Both the position numbers and the translations under genes were made by a program. The notes below the pieces were generated by a model, which was given only the letters and a program-made list of their open reading frames with translations, was not told the origin of the DNA and made no database searches. Shown here one piece after another: positions 1-8,836 of a DNA stretch of 38,436 nt (positions are counted from its first letter, which is position 1; each line of letters starts with the position of its first letter). This DNA comes from Candidatus Polarisedimenticolaceae bacterium. GTDB lineage: Bacteria > Acidobacteriota > Polarisedimenticolia > Polarisedimenticolales > DASRJG01. The stretch spans positions 1-38,436 of the forward strand of contig DASVAW010000126.1 in assembly GCA_036376135.1 (NCBI GenBank), read 5' to 3'.

Positions 1-1594
1 ACACCGGGTTGTTGGCGACCCACTTCGTAACGCGGACGTTGCCCTCGATCGCCTCCGAGGCCTTCTTGCCGATGCCGATCACGTCGTACTTCGCGGGCGT
101 CCGGATCGTCAGCGCGAAGGTATCGATCATGTCGCCGAATCGCACCAGGGGCAGCCAGCCGCCGCGGGACACGGCGGAGAACGAGGGGTTGACCTTGTAG
201 ATGCTGCCGGTGCTCTTGAACTGGATCGCGAGGTCGATCGTCTTGCCGGCCTCCAGCGGCTTCGGAAGGATCAGCAGGCCCTGGAAAGGATTCACGCGCA
301 CCCAGGTCAGCTCGTTTCCCTCGCCGTCCCGGATCGAATTCATGAGGAGCGTCGGGCGCTTGGCCGCCTGCTTGTCGTCGACGTCGAAGTCCTTGACCGG
401 GATGAAGATGGGGAGCTCTTTGACCTCCTTCTTCGCCCGGAGCGTGTAGGCGATGTCGCCGTTGAGCGTCTCCGGCTCCTCGACCGCGAGATTGACCGAG
501 CCCGACAGCTTGACGACCTCGTACTCCTGAGCCTCGACCTCCTCGCGGCGCTCGAGCGTGTACGGATCCGCTGCCGCGTTTCGCGTCGCCTCGTCGTAGT
601 AGGCGAACAACGCGCCGAAGTACCCGCTCGCGTACGCCCGGACCTGCCACGGCTCGTACGTATCCCAGTCGACGCTGAAATAGTGCTCCTTGGCCCCCTC
701 GCGCTTCATCACGAACGTCCAGTTGCGGCGGTCCGGCCTCGGCTCGCGGAAGAAGCCGGAGAAGGGATTCTCCCGCCGGTCCTTCTCGCTCTCGCGGAGC
801 GCCTCGTCGAGCACCTTCGCGAATTTCCCGCCGGACCCCGACGCTTGGCCCGAGCCCGCCGCGGACCCGCCGACCTGCCGAAGCCCGGTGAACTTCCCGC
901 CCAGCACCTCCTCGCAGGTCGCCGGGTCGCAGTACATGTCGATGCGCTCCGGCGTGAAATCGATGTCCTGCGCATTCTTCCGCAGGAGCTCGTTCCGCTT
1001 GAGCGCGTACCACGGCTCGACGCCGGCCGGGGGCACGAACTTGAAGGCGAGGTTGTCGGCCACGATTCGCGCGCCCCAGCGCTTGCCCCGGGCGTTGCGT
1101 GTGTACAGGTGGCCGGGGCCGGAAGTCACCGTCAGCCCCTCCGCTTCGAACCGCAGCGAATCGAACCGATACACTTCCTCCCCGCCGAACCAGGCGCGAT
1201 AGAGGCCCACCCACGTGTCCTCGAGCTTCTGATCCGCGACGCTCCACCGGCTCCCGTCGCGCTTCACGGTGAGGGTGAATCGCTCGACTTTCATCTGAGA
1301 CGTCTTCCCGTCGGGCCCCTTCTCGATCGAGTCCTGGTGGAACGAGACGAGGACGGTCGCATCGTCCACCTTCTTGAAGTTCTCGGAGTAGCTTCCCCGC
1401 TTGTAAGCGATCCCCTCGGCGTCTTTCTCCGCGAGCAGGTCCGAGATCCGCTTGCGAAGGACCTCGGTGACGGCCGCGCGCGTATCCGGCGACAAGTCGT
1501 CGGCGGCGAGAACGGCGGAGCTGAAGGTGAGAACGACCGCGGCCACGAGCAGGGCGGCGGCGTGAACGGTGAGCTTGCGGACCGACGAGGTCAT
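1..1594 (-). CDS. Exported M1-like metallopeptidase family protein, N-terminal part (runs off the window)
   Basis: This is an open frame of 531 visible codons that leaves the window at base 1, so its C-terminus is missing. It starts at an ATG (1594-1592) behind a strong GGGAGGGG ribosome site. Residues 1-30 form a signal peptide: a basic start, a hydrophobic core and an AxA-type end (AVLAAD), so the protein is exported. About 370 residues of unrecognised, beta-rich sequence follow. The last ~150 residues resemble the N-terminal beta domain that precedes the catalytic domain in M1 aminopeptidases (for example RVNPFQGLLILP, then GGWLPLVRFGD). The HExxH zinc site would lie beyond the window, so peptidase activity cannot be confirmed here. 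It is the last gene of the minus-strand arm, 124 bp after fadJ, with its own possible promoter and palindrome. It could instead be a non-catalytic M1-like protein. Confidence 0.6.
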   Translation of the reverse strand, partial: MTSSVRKLTVHAAALLVAAVVLTFSSAVLAADDLSPDTRAAVTEVLRKRISDLLAEKDAEGIAYKRGSYSENFKKVDDATVLVSFHQDSIEKGPDGKTSQMKVERFTLTVKRDGSRWSVADQKLEDTWVGLYRAWFGGEEVYRFDSLRFEAEGLTVTSGPGHLYTRNARGKRWGARIVADNLAFKFVPPAGVEPWYALKRNELLRKNAQDIDFTPERIDMYCDPATCEEVLGGKFTGLRQVGGSAAGSGQASGSGGKFAKVLDEALRESEKDRRENPFSGFFREPRPDRRNWTFVMKREGAKEHYFSVDWDTYEPWQVRAYASGYFGALFAYYDEATRNAAADPYTLERREEVEAQEYEVVKLSGSVNLAVEEPETLNGDIAYTLRAKKEVKELPIFIPVKDFDVDDKQAAKRPTLLMNSIRDGEGNELTWVRVNPFQGLLILPKPLEAGKTIDLAIQFKSTGSIYKVNPSFSAVSRGGWLPLVRFGDMIDTFALTIRTPAKYDVIGIGKKASEAIEGNVRVTKWVANNPV

Positions 1595-1626
1595 GGACCC
1601 CTCCCAGGACGGATCGTGGAGTTCCC

Positions 1627-1645
1627 TAGAATTCGCCGAATTCTA
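1627..1645. promoter_or_regulatory. Perfect 19-bp palindrome upstream of the exported peptidase gene
   Basis: TAGAATTCG, one central C, then CGAATTCTA: 9-bp arms with no mismatch. It sits 33 bp upstream of the ATG at 1594, in the fadJ-peptidase gap. On the minus strand the proximal arm contains TAGAAT (1645-1640), a 5/6 match to a -10 box, so a dimeric regulator bound here would cover the promoter. No good -35 is visible. The regulator is unknown. Confidence 0.5.
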
Positions 1646-1718
1646 CCCCGGCGGTCTCCCCGGCGCAGGTCGGCTTGCGCTTCGTTACGCACCCCGCACG
1701 AGCGGGTTTCGACGCGCC

Positions 1719-3848
1719 TCAGCCCTGCGGGTGGAAACGCCGCTCCTCCCGGACCATGTCCCGGAGCAACGGCGCGGGGCGGAAACGTTCCCCCTGGGCG
1801 TCAGCGAGTCGGGCGAGCCGGTCGGTGACCACCGGGATGCCGATCGCATCGGCGTAGCGCAGCAGCCCGCCGCGGAACGGGGGGAACCCGGTACCCATCA
1901 CCATGGCCAGATCGAGATCCCGCGGCTCGCGAACCACCCCGTCCTCGAGGCAGACGGCCGCCTCGTTGACCATCGCGAGGACCATCCGCTCCTGCAACGT
2001 CTCGACGGGCAGGTCGCGCGCCCCCGGGGCCGCCGCCATACGGACGACCTCGGGATCGGGACCCGTACGCCTGCGGTCCTTGTACCGGTAGAAGCCCCGG
2101 CCGTTCTTCGCCCCGAGCCGGCCGCTCTGGACCACCTGCGAGAGGAGCTGCCCCCCGCCGCCGATGCGTTTTCCGAACGCGGCCTCGAGAACCCCTCCGG
2201 CGTGGTTCGCGGTGTCGAGGCCGATCTCGTCGAGAAGGGTGAAGGGCCCCATCGGCATGCCGAACGCGACCATCGCCCGGTCGGCGGCCTCGATCGACAC
2301 CCCCTCGGACAGAAGGCGCATCGCCTCGTTGAGGTAGAGCATCAGGATGCGGTTCACGAGGAATCCCGGCGCGTCGCGGACGACGACCGGGACCTTGCCG
2401 AGCTCGACGGCGAGCGCCTGGACGGTCGCCACCGCTTCCGGCGAGGTGCGTTGCCCGGCGATCACCTCGACGAGGGGCATCCGGTGGACCGGATTGAAGA
2501 AATGCATGCCGACCACCCGCTCGGGGCGCCGGGCGTGCGCCGCGATGTCGGAGATCGGAAGGGTCGAGGTGTTCGAGGCGAACACGGCACGCTCGCCGAT
2601 CCGCTCCTCCATCTCGGCGAGGACCTTCTGCTTGACCCCGAGGTTCTCGACGACCGCCTCGAGGACGACGTCCACCCGCGAGAGCCCCGTCGCATCGAGC
2701 GTGGGGGCGATGAAAGCGACCTTCCTCGCCGCCTCGCGCGGCGTCATGCGACGCCGCTTCACCCGGTCGTTCCAGACCTTGGAGGCGGTCTGCAGCGCGG
2801 TGAGGACCGCTTCGTATCGGATGTCCTTCAGCCGGACGGGCAGATCCTTGTCGGCGAGCAGCTGCGCGATCCCGCCGCCCATGATCCCCGCCCCGAGGAC
2901 CGCCGTCCGGCGCACCTTGCGCGGCGGCACGCCGAGGCCGTCGGGTTTCTTGAGCGCGCCCTGGCTCTTGAACAGCCAGATGAGGTTCTTCGAGGTGGGC
3001 GTCGGGACGAGCTCCCCCACCAGCCGCGCCTCCACGTCGAGACCCTGCGGGAGCTCCATCGCGAACGCGGCGTCGATCGCCTCGAGCGCCCGGAAGGGGG
3101 CCGGGTAGGCCTGCGGCGACACCTTCGCCGCGGTCCGCTTGCGCGCCTGCTCGAGCAGGAACCGCCGCGCCGGGGCCAGGCGCTCGGCGGCGAGCTGCCA
3201 AGCGGGACGGCGACGGCGACGGCGGTACGACGCGTGGCCGAGCAGGAGCTTCACCGCTTCGCGCAGGAGCAGCGGCTCGGGGACGACCCGGTCCAGCAGG
3301 CCGATCTTCTCGGCGCGGCGGGCGTCGAGGCGCTTGCCGGCGAGGATGAGGTCGAGCGACGGAAGCAGGCCGACGAGCCGGGGCAGGCGCTGCGTGCCTC
3401 CGAACCCCGGGATGATGCCGATCTGCGTCTCCGGCAGGCCGATGGAGACGGCCTTCGCGTCGCTTCCGACCCGCAGCGTGCACGCGAGCGCCAACTCGAG
3501 TCCCCCTCCGAGGCACGTGCCGTTGATCGCCGCGACCGACGGCACCGGGAGCGTCGCGATCTTGTCGAAGACCGCCTGACCCCGCCGGGCCCCCTCGGCG
3601 GCCTTGAACGGGTCGGTGAACGACGCGATCGCCTCGACGTCCATCCCGGCGATGAAGTTCCCCGCCTTCGCGCTCGAGAACACGACGCCTCGGACGTCCT
3701 CGCGGCGCCCGACCTCGTCGAGCAACTGGGCGAGGTGCTCGAGCATCGGCCCGGTGAGGACGTTGACCTTCTCCCCCGGGCGGTCGAACACGACGTGCAC
3801 GACGCCCTGTTCGTCGACCCGGTGCTGGACGCCGAGATCGTCGCGCAT
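1719..3848 (-). CDS. fadJ: Enoyl-CoA hydratase / 3-hydroxyacyl-CoA dehydrogenase (fatty-acid oxidation complex alpha subunit)
   Basis: This 709-residue protein (E. coli FadJ has 714) carries out two steps of fatty-acid beta-oxidation: hydration of enoyl-CoA and NAD-dependent oxidation of 3-hydroxyacyl-CoA. The N-terminal crotonase domain (about 1-190) shows the oxyanion region IAGMD and both catalytic glutamates: E118 in GGGLELAL and E140 in LPETQIG. A linker leads to the dehydrogenase Rossmann motif (GAGIMGGGIAQ, about 319-329) and the HFFNPVH segment carrying the catalytic histidine, followed by a second C-terminal helical domain. The ATG lies 2 bp after the thiolase stop, so the two subunits are surely co-translated. 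FadJ rather than FadB is favoured by length and by the FadI-like partner, but the two are hard to separate by eye. Confidence 0.93.
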   Translation of the reverse strand: MRDDLGVQHRVDEQGVVHVVFDRPGEKVNVLTGPMLEHLAQLLDEVGRREDVRGVVFSSAKAGNFIAGMDVEAIASFTDPFKAAEGARRGQAVFDKIATLPVPSVAAINGTCLGGGLELALACTLRVGSDAKAVSIGLPETQIGIIPGFGGTQRLPRLVGLLPSLDLILAGKRLDARRAEKIGLLDRVVPEPLLLREAVKLLLGHASYRRRRRRPAWQLAAERLAPARRFLLEQARKRTAAKVSPQAYPAPFRALEAIDAAFAMELPQGLDVEARLVGELVPTPTSKNLIWLFKSQGALKKPDGLGVPPRKVRRTAVLGAGIMGGGIAQLLADKDLPVRLKDIRYEAVLTALQTASKVWNDRVKRRRMTPREAARKVAFIAPTLDATGLSRVDVVLEAVVENLGVKQKVLAEMEERIGERAVFASNTSTLPISDIAAHARRPERVVGMHFFNPVHRMPLVEVIAGQRTSPEAVATVQALAVELGKVPVVVRDAPGFLVNRILMLYLNEAMRLLSEGVSIEAADRAMVAFGMPMGPFTLLDEIGLDTANHAGGVLEAAFGKRIGGGGQLLSQVVQSGRLGAKNGRGFYRYKDRRRTGPDPEVVRMAAAPGARDLPVETLQERMVLAMVNEAAVCLEDGVVREPRDLDLAMVMGTGFPPFRGGLLRYADAIGIPVVTDRLARLADAQGERFRPAPLLRDMVREERRFHPQG

Positions 3849-3850
3849 GG

Positions 3851-5146
3851 TCAGCTCCTCTCCACGACGACCGCGCCGCCCTGGCCGCCCCCGACGCACA
3901 GGGTCGCCAGTCCGAGCGACGCGTCGCGGCGCGTCATCTCGTTCAGCAGCGTCAGGATCAGCCGCCCCCCGGATGCCCCCACGGGATGGCCCATCGCGAT
4001 CGCACCCCCGTTCACGTTGATCCTGTCGGGATCCGGGGAGCCGACGGGCCCGCTCCCGAGGTGTTCCTCGCAGAACGGGCGCGAGTCGAACGCCTTGAGG
4101 CAGGCGAGGACCTGCGCCGCGAAGGCCTCGTTGATCTCGACCAGATTCATGTGCGCCATCGACAGGCCCCCGGCGCGCTTGAGGGCGATGGGAGCCGCGA
4201 GGACCGGCCCGAGCCCCATGCGTGCGGGGTCGCAACCCGCGAAGGCCCACGAGCGGATCTTCCCCAGCACGGGGAGGTTCAGGGCCCGCGCCCGCGCGGC
4301 CGAGGCGAGGACGATCGCGACCGCGCCGTCGGTGATCTGGGACGAGTTCCCCGCGGTCACCGTGCCGAACTTCCGATCGAACACCGGGCGCAGCTTCGAG
4401 AGGGCCTCGATCGTTTGGTTCTCCCGGATGCCGGTGTCCTTGTCCGCCGCGGCGACGTATTTCGGCGGAATGGGGACGGGCACGACCTCCGGCTGGAGGC
4501 GCCCCTCCGCCCAGGCGGCGGCGGCGCGTTTGTGCGATCGCAGCGCGAAGGCATCCTGCTCCTCGCGCGAGATCGAGAACTCCCGGGCGAGGATCTCGGC
4601 GGTCTCCCCCATGTTGAGGCCGGAGACCGGGTCGGTCAGCCCGAGCTCCAAGGCGATCACGGGCTTGAAGTGCCTGGGTCGGAATCGGGCGAACGCCGCG
4701 AGGCGCGCGGCCGGGCCCTTCGCGCGCGCCACGTTCATCCAGAGGTCCTGCGCCTGGTCGGAGAAGAGCATGGGGATGCCCGACATCGACTCGACCGCCC
4801 CCGCCACGACGATCTCGGCGTCTCCCTGGCGGATGCGGTAGGCCGCCTCGACCACGCTCTCGAGCCCGGAGGCGCAGTTCCGGCTGACGGTGAACGCCGG
4901 CACCTTCCGGGGGATCTTGGACTCCAGGGCGATGACGCGCGCCACGTTCGCCGCGTCGGCGGGGCCCGCGATGTTGCCGACGACGACCTCGTCGATCGAC
5001 TCGGGGTCGATTTCGGCGCGCTCGATCGCCTCGCGCATCGCGACGCGGCCGAGCTCGACCGCGCCGACCGCGTTCAACTGGGTCCACGCCTTGACGAACG
5101 GCGTCCGGACCCCGGCCACGACCACGACGTCCCGGTCCGGGCTCAC
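3851..5146 (-). CDS. fadI: Acetyl-CoA acyltransferase (thiolase), beta subunit of the fatty-acid oxidation complex
   Basis: This thiolase of 431 residues cleaves 3-ketoacyl-CoA to acetyl-CoA and a shortened acyl-CoA. The acyl-accepting cysteine is C91 in SRNCASGLES. The C-terminal half has the AMGHPVGASG histidine loop and the second catalytic cysteine, C417, in CVGGGQGG. The start is GTG (5146-5144) preceded by GGAGGA. Length and the immediate partner FadJ fit FadI; a biosynthetic acetyl-CoA acetyltransferase is usually nearer 390 residues. It begins 15 bp after the stop of an NtrC-type activator gene, so that regulator may share its transcript. Confidence 0.92.
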   Translation of the reverse strand: MSPDRDVVVVAGVRTPFVKAWTQLNAVGAVELGRVAMREAIERAEIDPESIDEVVVGNIAGPADAANVARVIALESKIPRKVPAFTVSRNCASGLESVVEAAYRIRQGDAEIVVAGAVESMSGIPMLFSDQAQDLWMNVARAKGPAARLAAFARFRPRHFKPVIALELGLTDPVSGLNMGETAEILAREFSISREEQDAFALRSHKRAAAAWAEGRLQPEVVPVPIPPKYVAAADKDTGIRENQTIEALSKLRPVFDRKFGTVTAGNSSQITDGAVAIVLASAARARALNLPVLGKIRSWAFAGCDPARMGLGPVLAAPIALKRAGGLSMAHMNLVEINEAFAAQVLACLKAFDSRPFCEEHLGSGPVGSPDPDRINVNGGAIAMGHPVGASGGRLILTLLNEMTRRDASLGLATLCVGGGQGGAVVVERS

Positions 5147-5161
5147 GGGTTCCTCCCCCCT

Positions 5162-6571
5162 CTAGCCGTCTTGTTCGCGGCTGATGCCGTAGGCCTCGAG
5201 CTTCTTGTACAGATTCGAGCGCGGGGTGTCGATCGCCTTCGCGGTCGCCGCCATGTTCCAATCGTTCTCGCGCAGCTTGCGCACGAGGAACAGGCGCTCG
5301 ACGGCGTCCTTGAACCCCTGGAGCGTCGGCTGCGCGACGATCAGCCGGTCGAGCGCGCCGTCCTCCGTTCCCGACGATGGGGCGCCCCCGTCCATCGGAA
5401 GCCCCAGCCCCGCGGGGATGTCGCTCGCCCGGATCGGCTCGCGCGGCACCATGATCGCGAGCCGCTCGACGGCGTTGCGCAGCTCGCGCACGTTCCCCCG
5501 CCACGGCATGGCGCAAAGCGCCTCGATCGCGTCCGGCGCGAACGCCTTGGGCTTCAGGCCGTTCTCGCGGCAGAACGTGTCGGCGAACCACTCCACGAGC
5601 GCGCCGATGTCCTCGCGCCGCTCGCGAAGCGTCGGCATCGCGATCGGGACCACGTTGAGCCGGAAGAACAGGTCCTCGCGAAATCGGCCGCCCGCGATCT
5701 CGTCGGGGAGGGCCTTGTTCGTCGCGGCGATGACGCGCACGTCGACCGTGACCGACTTCGCCGCGCCCACCGGCTCGATCTCGCCGTCCTGCAGCGCCCG
5801 CAGCACCTTCGACTGCGTCTTCAGGCTCATGTCGCCGATCTCGTCGAGGAAGATCGTGCCGGAGTCGGCCTGGACGAACTTCCCGGGCTGGTCGCGGTGC
5901 GCGCCGGTGAACGAGCCCTTCTCGTGGCCGAACAGCTCCGACTCGATCAGGTCCTCGGGGATCGCCGCGCAGTTGACCTTCACGAAGGGTCTCGAGGCGC
6001 GCGGGCTGTTCCGGTGGATCGCCCTCGCGACGAGCTCCTTCCCCGTCCCGGACTCGCCGGTGATGAGCACGGAGGCCCGCGTCGGGGCGGCGAGCGCGAT
6101 CGCCTCGTGGACCTTCCGCATCGCCGCGGATTCCCCGACCATGCGGAACTTCTCTTCGAAGCTCAACCGCAGGTCCCGGTTCTCCTCCTGGAGGCGGCGC
6201 CGGTCCAGGGCGTTGCGCAGCTCCAGCAGCACGCGATCGCGCTGGAGCGGCTTCTCGAAGAAGTTCAGCGCGCCGAGCTTCGCGGCCTCGTACCCAGTCT
6301 GGGCCGTTCCGTGCCCCGAGATCATGAGCACGGGGAGATCCGGCTCACGTCGCCGCAGCTCGGCGAGGAGCTCGAGCCCGTCCATGTGGGGCATCTTGAT
6401 GTCGCTGATGACGACGTCCGGGGAGAGCGACGCGACCCGCTCGAGGGCCTCCTTGCCCGAGGCCGCCTCCTCGAAGGCGTACCCCTCGTATTCGAGGATC
6501 ATGCGCAGCGACGACCGGATATCCGCTTCGTCGTCCACGACGAGGACGAGGGGCTTGCGTCGGCGATTCAT
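5162..6571 (-). CDS. Sigma-54-dependent response regulator, NtrC family
   Basis: The 469-residue protein has three parts. A receiver domain (1-120) carries the acidic pocket VVDDE and phospho-acceptor D57. An AAA+ activator domain has Walker A GESGTGKE (172-179), the sigma-54 contact loop written GSFTGA (219-224, the common S variant of GAFTGA) and the Walker B segment FLDEIGD. A C-terminal Fis-type helix-turn-helix follows ([20 protein letters not shown]). It should open sigma-54 promoters when phosphorylated. I chose the ATG at 6571; the frame extends 11 codons upstream to a TTG (6604) but the receiver fold needs none of that. It lies between htrA and fadI. No kinase is adjacent, so its partner is unclear. 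Confidence 0.92.
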   Translation of the reverse strand: MNRRRKPLVLVVDDEADIRSSLRMILEYEGYAFEEAASGKEALERVASLSPDVVISDIKMPHMDGLELLAELRRREPDLPVLMISGHGTAQTGYEAAKLGALNFFEKPLQRDRVLLELRNALDRRRLQEENRDLRLSFEEKFRMVGESAAMRKVHEAIALAAPTRASVLITGESGTGKELVARAIHRNSPRASRPFVKVNCAAIPEDLIESELFGHEKGSFTGAHRDQPGKFVQADSGTIFLDEIGDMSLKTQSKVLRALQDGEIEPVGAAKSVTVDVRVIAATNKALPDEIAGGRFREDLFFRLNVVPIAMPTLRERREDIGALVEWFADTFCRENGLKPKAFAPDAIEALCAMPWRGNVRELRNAVERLAIMVPREPIRASDIPAGLGLPMDGGAPSSGTEDGALDRLIVAQPTLQGFKDAVERLFLVRKLRENDWNMAATAKAIDTPRSNLYKKLEAYGISREQDG

Positions 6572-6623
6572 CGGTTGCGGGTGCGCGCGAGGGCGCACCG
6601 GCAACTTATCACACCGGGGCGCG

Positions 6624-8261
6624 TCAGTTCTTCGCTTCGGGCGCGGTGATGAAGACCGTCTCGTTCGTCCCGTCGCCTCGATAGAGCTCGAGCTTGACCG
6701 GCGCCCCGGGCTTGAGACCGCGGATCGCCTCGAGGAACTCGGCGGGGCTGCCGATCGCCTTGCCGTTGACCGCCGTCAGGATGCGTCCGTGGACGACGGT
6801 CCCGGCGTCGGCGGCCGGGGAGTCCGGATCGACCGCCTGGATCAGCACGCCTCGGAAGTCGTCCGGAAGCTGGAAACGCTGGCGCGTCCGGCTCGCGATC
6901 GGTTCCACCGTCAGGCCGAGCCCCGAGGCCTCCCGGATCTCGGCCGGCGGCTCCGGCGCGTCGGGACCCGCCCCGCCGGGACGCGTGCGCCTGCGATCGG
7001 CCAGGGGGTTCTCGGGACGGTTCGCGAGGGTCACGCGGAATTCCTGCGCCTTGCCGTCCCGCCAGACCTCGAGGACGGCGACCTCGCCCGGGCGGATCGA
7101 GGCGACCCGGGAGAGCAGGTCCTGGTTGTTGCGGACGGCCTTGCCGTTGATCTTCCGGATCACGTCGTCGCGGCGGAGGCCGGCCTTGTCCGCGGGCCCC
7201 CCGTCCGAAACCGCCTCGATGAGGACGCCGTTGGGATCGGGGAGGTCGAGATACGCCTGCGCCGCGTTCGTGATCCCCTGCTGGCTCATCGAGATCCCGA
7301 GGTAACCCCGCTCGACCTTCCCGCCCTCGCGCAGCTGCTCGGCGGCGAGCCGGGCCTCGTTGATCGCGATCGCGAACCCGATCCCCTCGACCATCGGGTT
7401 CGTCATCCCGCCGCGGAGGATCGCCGTGTTGATGCCCACGACGCGCCCCTGCGCGTCGAGCATCGGGCCCCCCGAGTTCCCGAAGTTGATCGCGGCGTCC
7501 GTCTGGATGAAGTTCGCGATGCCCGCCACGGTGCGCCCGACGGAGACCTGCCGCTTGAGCCCGCTCACGACCCCCACCGTGACGGTGCGCTCGAAGTCGA
7601 GGGGGTTGCCGATCGCCATCACCCACTGTCCGACGCGGAGCTTGTCGGAATCGCCGAGAGGAAGCGTGGGCAGGGGCCGCCCGGCCTCGATCTTGATCAG
7701 CGCGAGGTCGAGCAGCGGGTCGGTGCCGATGACCTTCGCGTCGAACTTCGACCCGTCGTCGAGGGTCACGACGAGTTTCGTCGCGTTCTCGACGACGTGG
7801 TCGTTCGTCATGATGAAACCGTCCGCCGAGACGATGAACCCCGATCCGCCGGAGACGTTCCGCTGCGGCGCCTGCGGCCGCTGCGGACGCCGGGGGCGCG
7901 GCGCCGGGTTTTCGTCCTCGGGGTCGTCCTCCCCCTCCGGCCCGAAGAAGAACCGGTAGAACGGGTCGTCCAGCGGGCCGCCGTCATCGCCCTCGGCATC
8001 GGCTTCGTTGCTCGGACGGCGCACCGAGGTGTTGGTCACGCTCATGACGGCCGGGATCGAGCGCTCCGCGATGTCCGCCCAGTCGGCGGCGGTGGCGGGA
8101 GATCCGGTGGAAGCCGCCGCGACGGGGAACGCCCCGCTTGCGAGCGCGGGGGCGGCAAGCGCGGTCCGCGGTGCGTTCAGCCAACCGCCGAGCACCATCC
8201 CGAACACGATGCTGACGCCCATCACGGCCAGGACGGCCGCGAAGGTATACCGGGTCTTCAT
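6624..8261 (-). CDS. degP: HtrA/DegP-type periplasmic serine protease with two PDZ domains
   Basis: This 545-residue exported protease/chaperone degrades or holds misfolded envelope proteins. The first ~37 residues are a signal peptide or membrane anchor (hydrophobic core AAVLAVMGVSIVFGMVLGG). Residues 84-135 are an acidic then Pro/Arg/Gln-rich linker, longer than usual. The trypsin-like domain shows the catalytic triad: H155 in NDHVV, D185 in DLALIK and S263 in GNSGGP. PDZ1 covers roughly 300-400 and PDZ2 about 450-540. The ATG follows a strong AGGAGGT site that overlaps the stop codon of the upstream receiver gene (12 bp gap), so the two are translated together. DegP, DegQ and MucD-type names cannot be separated by eye. 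Confidence 0.94.
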   Translation of the reverse strand: MKTRYTFAAVLAVMGVSIVFGMVLGGWLNAPRTALAAPALASGAFPVAAASTGSPATAADWADIAERSIPAVMSVTNTSVRRPSNEADAEGDDGGPLDDPFYRFFFGPEGEDDPEDENPAPRPRRPQRPQAPQRNVSGGSGFIVSADGFIMTNDHVVENATKLVVTLDDGSKFDAKVIGTDPLLDLALIKIEAGRPLPTLPLGDSDKLRVGQWVMAIGNPLDFERTVTVGVVSGLKRQVSVGRTVAGIANFIQTDAAINFGNSGGPMLDAQGRVVGINTAILRGGMTNPMVEGIGFAIAINEARLAAEQLREGGKVERGYLGISMSQQGITNAAQAYLDLPDPNGVLIEAVSDGGPADKAGLRRDDVIRKINGKAVRNNQDLLSRVASIRPGEVAVLEVWRDGKAQEFRVTLANRPENPLADRRRTRPGGAGPDAPEPPAEIREASGLGLTVEPIASRTRQRFQLPDDFRGVLIQAVDPDSPAADAGTVVHGRILTAVNGKAIGSPAEFLEAIRGLKPGAPVKLELYRGDGTNETVFITAPEAKN

Positions 8262-8273
8262 CGAGGAGACCTC

Positions 8274-8687
8274 CTAGCCGGCGGCTTCGGCGCGATCCGG
8301 CGTACGGGTCGGGAGCAACTCCGCGATCGCGCCGCGCAGGGCGGCGACGTCCACGGGTTTCTGCAGGATCCGATCGACGCCGAGCAGCTTCGCCTGCTGC
8401 CGCACTCCGTCGTTGAGGAACGCGGAGATCAGGATACAGCGCGCGCGAACTTCGCGGCGCCGCAGCTGGGCGAGGAGCTCGAGCCCGTCCATGCCCGGCA
8501 TCTTGTAGTCGAGCACCAGGAGGTCGGCTTCCGCCGCGTCGTCCGCGGCGCCGAGCGCGCGCAACGGGTCGTTCTCGGTCCGCGTGGAGTACCCCGCCCG
8601 CTCGAGCAGCCGCCGGTAGCAGTCGAGGACCGACGCGTCGTCGTCCACGACCCAGACGGAATACCGGTGGCGCGAGAGTGGGGTCAT
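8274..8687 (-). CDS. Single-domain response regulator (receiver only)
   Basis: The 137-residue protein is a lone receiver domain. It has the acidic pair in VVDDD, phospho-acceptor D60 in VLDYKMPGMDG, the conserved switch region ISAF and K110 in LQKPVD. No output domain follows; a short Ala/Arg tail ends the protein. Stand-alone receivers act by protein contact or as phosphate sinks or relays. Its gene is the first of a unit with htrA and a NtrC-type activator, and it starts 16 bp downstream of a -24/-12 (sigma-54) promoter match, so it probably belongs to an envelope-stress circuit. Partner kinase unknown; the membrane kinase at 12277-13614 is the nearest candidate. Confidence 0.88.
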   Translation of the reverse strand: MTPLSRHRYSVWVVDDDASVLDCYRRLLERAGYSTRTENDPLRALGAADDAAEADLLVLDYKMPGMDGLELLAQLRRREVRARCILISAFLNDGVRQQAKLLGVDRILQKPVDVAALRGAIAELLPTRTPDRAEAAG

Positions 8688-8702
8688 CCGGCGTAACTCT
8701 AG

Positions 8703-8716
8703 GCAAACGGCGTGCC
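8703..8716 (-). promoter_or_regulatory. Sigma-54 type (-24/-12) promoter for the receiver-htrA-activator unit
   Basis: Read on the minus strand the sequence is GGCACG-CCGT-TTGC. It matches the core of the sigma-54 consensus (GGCACG, 4 bases, TTGC) with the required 10 bp between the GG and GC pairs. It lies in the only real gap between the two activator-containing units. Transcription would start near 8691, only a few bases before the receiver ATG (8687), so the leader would be very short. Both neighbouring activators could act here. Confidence 0.55.
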
Positions 8717-8836
8717 GCGTTGGAGCATGGGGAATCGGGGGTTTTTGGAGGGATTCGGGCGGCCGCTCACGTCAAAACGGCACCCGGGGGAGCCGCGCCG
8801 CGTCAGGGTTGCGGAGCGGACACCGCACGGGACGGG

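Noticed and set aside
1569-4841. Very long plus-strand open frame (1090 codons) opposite fadI/fadJ
   Set aside because: It is a shadow of GC-rich coding on the other strand: Arg/His/Asp-rich, no domain, and it crosses three well-supported genes.
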